Source of the DNA: CAYSNP01 sp964432485 | Lineage (GTDB): Bacteria > Bacillota > Clostridia > Christensenellales > DTU072 | NCBI GenBank assembly: GCA_964432485.1 | Contig: CAYSNP010000021.1 | Location: 1-32,203, forward strand | Length of the DNA stretch: 32,203 nt | Direction of reading: 5' to 3' | In this document: positions 32,123 to 32,203 of the stretch, piece after piece | Layout: each line of letters begins with the position of its first letter | Numbering within the stretch: the stretch's first letter is position 1 | Program-made: the position numbers and the translations under genes | Notes under the pieces: generated by a model | The model's database searches: none | What the model was told of the DNA's origin: nothing | The model's input: the letters and a program-made list of their open reading frames with translations, nothing else

Positions 32123-32203
32123 CATTTGCGGATGCAAATGTATTTCACCATTTACGCAGTAAATGTATTTCATCACTTGCATTTAGGCAAGTGTATTTCA
32201 TCA
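32123..32203. repeat. Hairpin array C with a different linker (right edge, partial)
   Basis: Three hairpins: CATTTGC-GGAT-GCAAATG (32123-32140), CATTTAC-GCA-GTAAATG (32149-32165) and CACTTGC-ATTTAG-GCAAGTG (32174-32193). They are joined by linkers TATTTCAC and TATTTCAT, and TATTTCATCA follows the last one to the end of the window. Architecture is like arrays A and B, but stems and linkers are unrelated. The array continues beyond the edge. Confidence 0.85.

Overview
The window looks like the replication-origin region of a low-to-moderate GC, Gram-positive-type anaerobe, most likely an uncultured member of the Bacillota (Clostridia). Reasons: dnaA, dnaN, parB and rsmG occur together; Shine-Dalgarno sequences of the AGGAG type precede most genes; sigma-A-like TTGACA/TATAAT promoters are frequent; TGA is used as a stop (for example in parB), so the code is standard bacterial. 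No rRNA, tRNA, CRISPR array or insertion sequence was recognised.

Layout. 1-2267: a very A/T-rich gene, cut by the left edge, for a multi-pass membrane protein with a long Lys/Ala/Glu-rich helical tail that ends in nine consecutive 11-residue repeats. 2444-4186: an exported protein of unknown function, an Ada/MGMT-type alkyltransferase domain protein and a small membrane-anchored protein. 4183-6905 (minus): dnaN and dnaA, with a cluster of DnaA boxes and an A/T-rich stretch between them (probable oriC). 7134-13733 (plus): five tightly packed genes for glycerol-3-phosphate/DHAP redox chemistry: a GlpA-like flavoprotein with an extra BON-like N-terminus and a [2Fe-2S] C-terminus, an NAD/FAD oxidoreductase, a four-cysteine DUF1667 protein, an FGGY kinase, and a homologue of alkyl-DHAP synthase (ether-lipid enzyme). 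13767-16425: an ABC-2 transporter pair and a QueT-type transporter. 16559-18523: greA-lysS from a strong promoter, closed by a bidirectional terminator shared with the opposing rsmG-parB-membrane protein operon (18595-21708). 21901-24071 (minus): an SDR oxidoreductase and an amidohydrolase, separated by a 540-base gene-free block of repeats. 24212-27285 (plus): hemolysin III-like, diacylglycerol kinase-like and GPH-symporter genes. 27282-31754 (minus): a five-gene operon (nitroreductase, alpha/beta hydrolase, YhhN/lysoplasmalogenase-like, lplA, lpdA) driven by a promoter with both hexamers at consensus. 31770-32203: that promoter followed by a second repeat block that runs off the right edge.

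How the parts fit. The kinase could make glycerol-3-phosphate, the flavoproteins could oxidise it to DHAP, and the AGPS-like enzyme would use acyl-DHAP to make an ether lipid; the YhhN protein elsewhere in the window belongs to the family that cleaves lysoplasmalogens. This suggests, but does not prove, an ether-lipid/plasmalogen economy. The lplA-lpdA pair implies a lipoylated enzyme complex encoded elsewhere.

The most unusual non-coding signal is a pair of arrays of five tiny hairpins joined by an invariant 9-base linker (CATTATGTA), at 22916-23026 and 31881-31991. Every difference between the two copies lies in a loop or is a paired, compensatory stem change. A third array with a different linker (TATTTCAYC) starts at 32123. 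These look like structure-selected dispersed elements and are the best candidate for something undescribed.
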